This document shows positions 50,131 to 51,724 of a stretch of 51,724 nt of DNA, piece after piece. Source of the stretch: a bacterium. Its GTDB lineage: Bacteria > Patescibacteriota > Minisyncoccia > CAIUEV01. The stretch's first letter is position 1, and every line of letters starts with the position of its first letter. The notes beneath the pieces were generated by a model. It was given only the letters and a program-made list of their open reading frames with translations, was not told the origin of the DNA and did no database searches. The DNA is taken from positions 399 through 52,122 of the forward strand of contig JAJXZR010000041.1 in assembly GCA_021779915.1 (NCBI GenBank), read 5' to 3'. The translations under genes were made by a program, and so were the position numbers.

Positions 50131-50164
50131 AAAAGCCATACTACTTTCAGTATGGCTTTTTTTA
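50131..50164 (+). terminator. Intrinsic terminator of the small structured RNA
   Basis: AAAAGCCATACT / AGTATGGCTTTT around ACTTTC, then TTTAATT. Confidence 0.9.
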
Positions 50165-50230
50165 ATTGTTGAATGTTTATCTACATAATTGTGTTACTTT
50201 ATTAAAGGCACTCTCAAACAAGTCCCTCTT

Positions 50231-50372
50231 GTGTCATCCCGGGCTTGACCCGGGATCCAGTTGGACTAATGGAATGTTATTTATGTGTGTTTTATTAAGA
50301 AACTAAACATAATAACGTTTTATCAGACTAATATTATCCTCCTAGATCCCGGCTCGGGGATCGGGATGACAC
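50231..50372. repeat. Family A modular inverted repeat, copy R15 (short-core type)
   Basis: Arms GTGTCATCCCGGGCTTGACC..GATCCAG / CTCCTAGATCCCGGCTCGGG..GGGATGACAC. Core GTTGGACTAATGGAATGTTA..TTAAGAAACTAAACATAAT..ATCAGACTAAT, nearly that of R3. Confidence 0.88.
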
Positions 50373-50858
50373 TATAATCCTATGTCTTTCTGTTTAAAAA
50401 ATTACAAAATTAGGATTTATTTATAAAATTATAAAAATTAAAAATTACAAAATTTATATCTAATATTAGCTCCAATAGGGAATATCCAGCCATATTTTTC
50501 GATTTTTAGATCGACTAACTTAGTAAAAACCATCTAAAATAGCGGGTTTTTTATATTATTGCTCGATCAGAAGGAGAAATCCGAAAGGGAAACGATTTTT
50601 CTAGGGAAGTGGCAAAAATCTTTTTTCAAAGAGAGGGAACAATAAAAATGAAGGAATAGAGAGAGTTTTGGGGAAATGAAAAGTTTAGAAAATATAAAAA
50701 TGGATAGGGGAGCGGATGAGATTTACGATTTAGAATTTAAGATTTAAGAAAAAAGAGTCCCGCCTTCGCCATAGGCTACGGCGAGGTGAAAGGGAACTAA
50801 ATACGTAGTGTCGCACAAGGTATCTTATGCGACTATATATAAGGGAAGAAGGGGAAGA
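50373..50858. other. Gene-free stretch
   Basis: No ORF with coding character and no clear promoter-terminator pair. AT-rich at the start, purine-rich in the middle (50570-50740). It contains one copy of the CCGCCTTCG..CTACGGCG module (50760-50784) and GTGTCGCAC..TGCGAC (50809-50834), a remnant of the GTGTCGCC core type; GTGTCGCAC recurs at 51136. Confidence 0.5.
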
Positions 50859-50973
50859 AATGACGAATGTCTAATGACGAATGCCAAATCAATGGCAAAG
50901 TTCAAAAATCAAAATATTTTAAATTTTTGGATTTTGGATTTGATTCGTCATTAGTCATTCGTCATTTGACATT
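50859..50973. repeat. Family B inverted repeat
   Basis: AATGACGAATGTCTAATGACG on the left, CAATGGCAAAG, AAAATATTTTAAATTTTTGG, then GATTCGTCATTAGTCATTCG on the right. Core nearly identical to the copy at 7669-7814. Confidence 0.88.
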
Positions 50974-50983
50974 GATAACCAAT

Positions 50984-51038
50984 TTTCCTGGATCCTCACT
51001 GGAGTTTATCCTCGTGAAAACGGGAACAAGGATAACAC
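50984..51038. repeat. Family A remnant, copy R16
   Basis: Only a right arm (TTTCCTGGATCCTCACTGGA) and a degenerate hairpin TTATCCTCG..GGATAACACG remain, directly beside the family B copy. Confidence 0.6.
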
Positions 51039-51212
51039 GTTGATAAATTTGATAAGAGCAAATAAATATTTTCTTAATTCTTAAATCATAAATCTTAAAT
51101 CCTAATTCCCCCCTTTCCCAATCCTCTCCCACATCAGTGTCGCACAATATATATTAGTTGTAAGAGAAAAGCCTGCCTGCCCGTAGGCAAGGTAAAAAGT
51201 TAAAAGAACACT

Positions 51213-51244
51213 AAAAAAGGAGCGAGAAAACCCCGCCCCTTTTT
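51213..51244 (-). terminator. Intrinsic terminator of groES
   Basis: Minus-strand stem AAAAAGGGGCG / CGCTCCTTTTT around GGGTTTTCT, followed by a T-run; about 60 bases after the groES stop. Confidence 0.8.
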
Positions 51245-51305
51245 GTCATTTAGATTTTGTCATTGTTTTGTCATTCGTCATTAGACATTCGTCATTCTCA
51301 ATCAT

Positions 51306-51581
51306 CTATTCCTCTATCTTCCCCAAAATATCCTCCGCCTTCAGAATCAAGTATTCCTCGTCGCTCACTTTCACTTCGGTTCCGCCGTATTTGGCAAATA
51401 TAATCTTGTCTCCAGCAGTCACTTTGATTTTTTCATCATCTCCGCAAGCGATCACTTCTCCAATCTGCGGTTTTTCATCACTAGCGGTATCCGGCAAAAC
51501 GATTCCTGATTCCGTAGTCTTTTCTTGCTTTCTCACTTGGACCAAAACATTGTCCCCTAGTGGTTTGATTTTGATGGACAT
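51306..51581 (-). CDS. groES: Co-chaperonin GroES
   Basis: Lid of the GroEL chamber. 91 residues: [44 protein letters not shown] (mobile loop region GIVLPD), [38 protein letters not shown]. Normal length. In most bacteria groEL follows directly; here a terminator and repeats follow, so groES stands alone in this window. Upstream of its start is a 9-mer array. No CIRCE element seen in the visible 140 bases. Confidence 0.97.
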   Translation of the reverse strand: MSIKIKPLGDNVLVQVRKQEKTTESGIVLPDTASDEKPQIGEVIACGDDEKIKVTAGDKIIFAKYGGTEVKVSDEEYLILKAEDILGKIEE

Positions 51582-51591
51582 AGAAATAAGT

Positions 51592-51724
51592 TAAAAGTTA
51601 GAAAGTTTATAAAGTTTGTAAAGTTAAAAGGAATATATTCACCTAAGAGTTATTTATGAACTTTATGAACTTTATGAACTTTATGAACTTTATGAACTTT
51701 ATGAACTTTATGAACTTTATGAAC
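51592..51724. repeat. AAAGTTTAT / ATGAACTTT array, running off the window
   Basis: Left arm AAAGTTTATAAAGTTTGTAA (51602-51626), spacer, then at least 7 uninterrupted copies of ATGAACTTT from 51656 to the last base. The right arm continues beyond the window. Confidence 0.92.

Larger units (their letters stand above)
49938..50164 (+). ncRNA. Small structured RNA (about 227 nt) with a masked ribosome-binding site
   Basis: Clean unit from an extended -10 promoter to an intrinsic terminator. It folds as one long hairpin: GGGAAA (about 49973) with TTTCCC (50068), CTCCTGTT (49985-49992) with AACAGGAG (50049-50056), and inner hairpins TTGTTT / AAACAA and GGAAG / CTTCC. An internal bubble separates the two main stems; 3' to them is CTACT / AGTAG and a run of eight C. 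The pairing hides the AGGAG of a 9-codon ORF. A long, bubble-containing rod resembles 6S RNA in outline, but no sequence signature confirms it. Confidence 0.6.

Noticed and set aside
49190-50164. RNase P RNA in the gene-free region
   Set aside because: The conserved GAGGAAAGTCC and ACAGAA segments of the P4 core are not found on either strand.
17124-51724. CRISPR arrays among the many repeats
   Set aside because: Repeats are inverted or head-to-tail 9-20 base words without regular unique spacers, and no cas gene is present.

Overview
The window looks like part of the chromosome of an uncultured Candidate Phyla Radiation (Patescibacteria/Parcubacteria-type) bacterium. The evidence is a low-GC genome, compact versions of housekeeping proteins (a ThrRS without a TGS domain, a UvrC without its C-terminal HhH part), tRNAs without encoded CCA, few Shine-Dalgarno sequences, and CPR-typical families such as a large DUF4012 protein, MltG, MurJ and a FemX-like transferase. 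UGA is an ordinary stop here (uvrA and rpmI end in TGA), which argues against the Gracilibacteria/Absconditabacteria codes. The lineage is inferred; no rRNA is present to confirm it. Superoxide reductase, rubrerythrin and a class III ribonucleotide reductase point to an anaerobic or microaerophilic life.

Layout. 1-7.7 kb: a partial unknown protein, an amidohydrolase, a CaCA-type exchanger, tRNA-Trp, mltG, a broken small gene, a truncated rhuM next to fic. 7.8-14.4 kb (minus strand): leuS, a coiled-coil repeat protein, nrdD, ruvX. 14.4-17.6 kb: an orphan structured RNA, a GT2 glycosyltransferase, a PilO-like pair, tRNA-Thr and tRNA-Pro. 17.6-20.1 kb: dfx-rbr oxygen-defence operon, a YgjP-like peptidase, a small terminated gene, a cupredoxin. 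20.4-28.1 kb: uvrB, two tandem toxin-antitoxin pairs, uvrA, uvrC, so all three excinuclease subunits lie together. 28.4-42.7 kb: thrS, pyrG, a pilC-like gene, a GT4 transferase, the DUF4012 protein, murJ and a membrane protein. 42.8-45.1 kb: tRNA-Glu(TTC), tmRNA, infC-rpmI-rplT, tRNA-Glu(CTC). 45.2-48.9 kb: femX-like gene, DUF212 gene, recJ. 48.9-51.3 kb holds no normal gene but two well-delimited RNA transcription units. groES closes the window.

The outstanding feature is the intergenic DNA. Almost every gap holds a modular inverted repeat. Family A (about 16 copies) has outer arms GTGTCATCCCGGG..CCAGG / CCTGG..CCCGGGATGACAC around an AT-rich core. Other families are inverted arrays of short words (AAAGTTTAT, ATGACGAATG, TTAAAAGT, TTCCAAATT). 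Modules nest inside one another, swap tips and cores, sit directly against start codons, and in at least three places appear in frame inside coding sequence (leuS and the DUF4012 gene).

Three independent RNA units (about 14384-14668, 49190-49882, 49938-50164) each have a TTGACA / extended -10 promoter and an intrinsic terminator, and fold into long helices, but match no RNA family I can name. They and the modular repeats are the best candidates for undescribed biology in this window.
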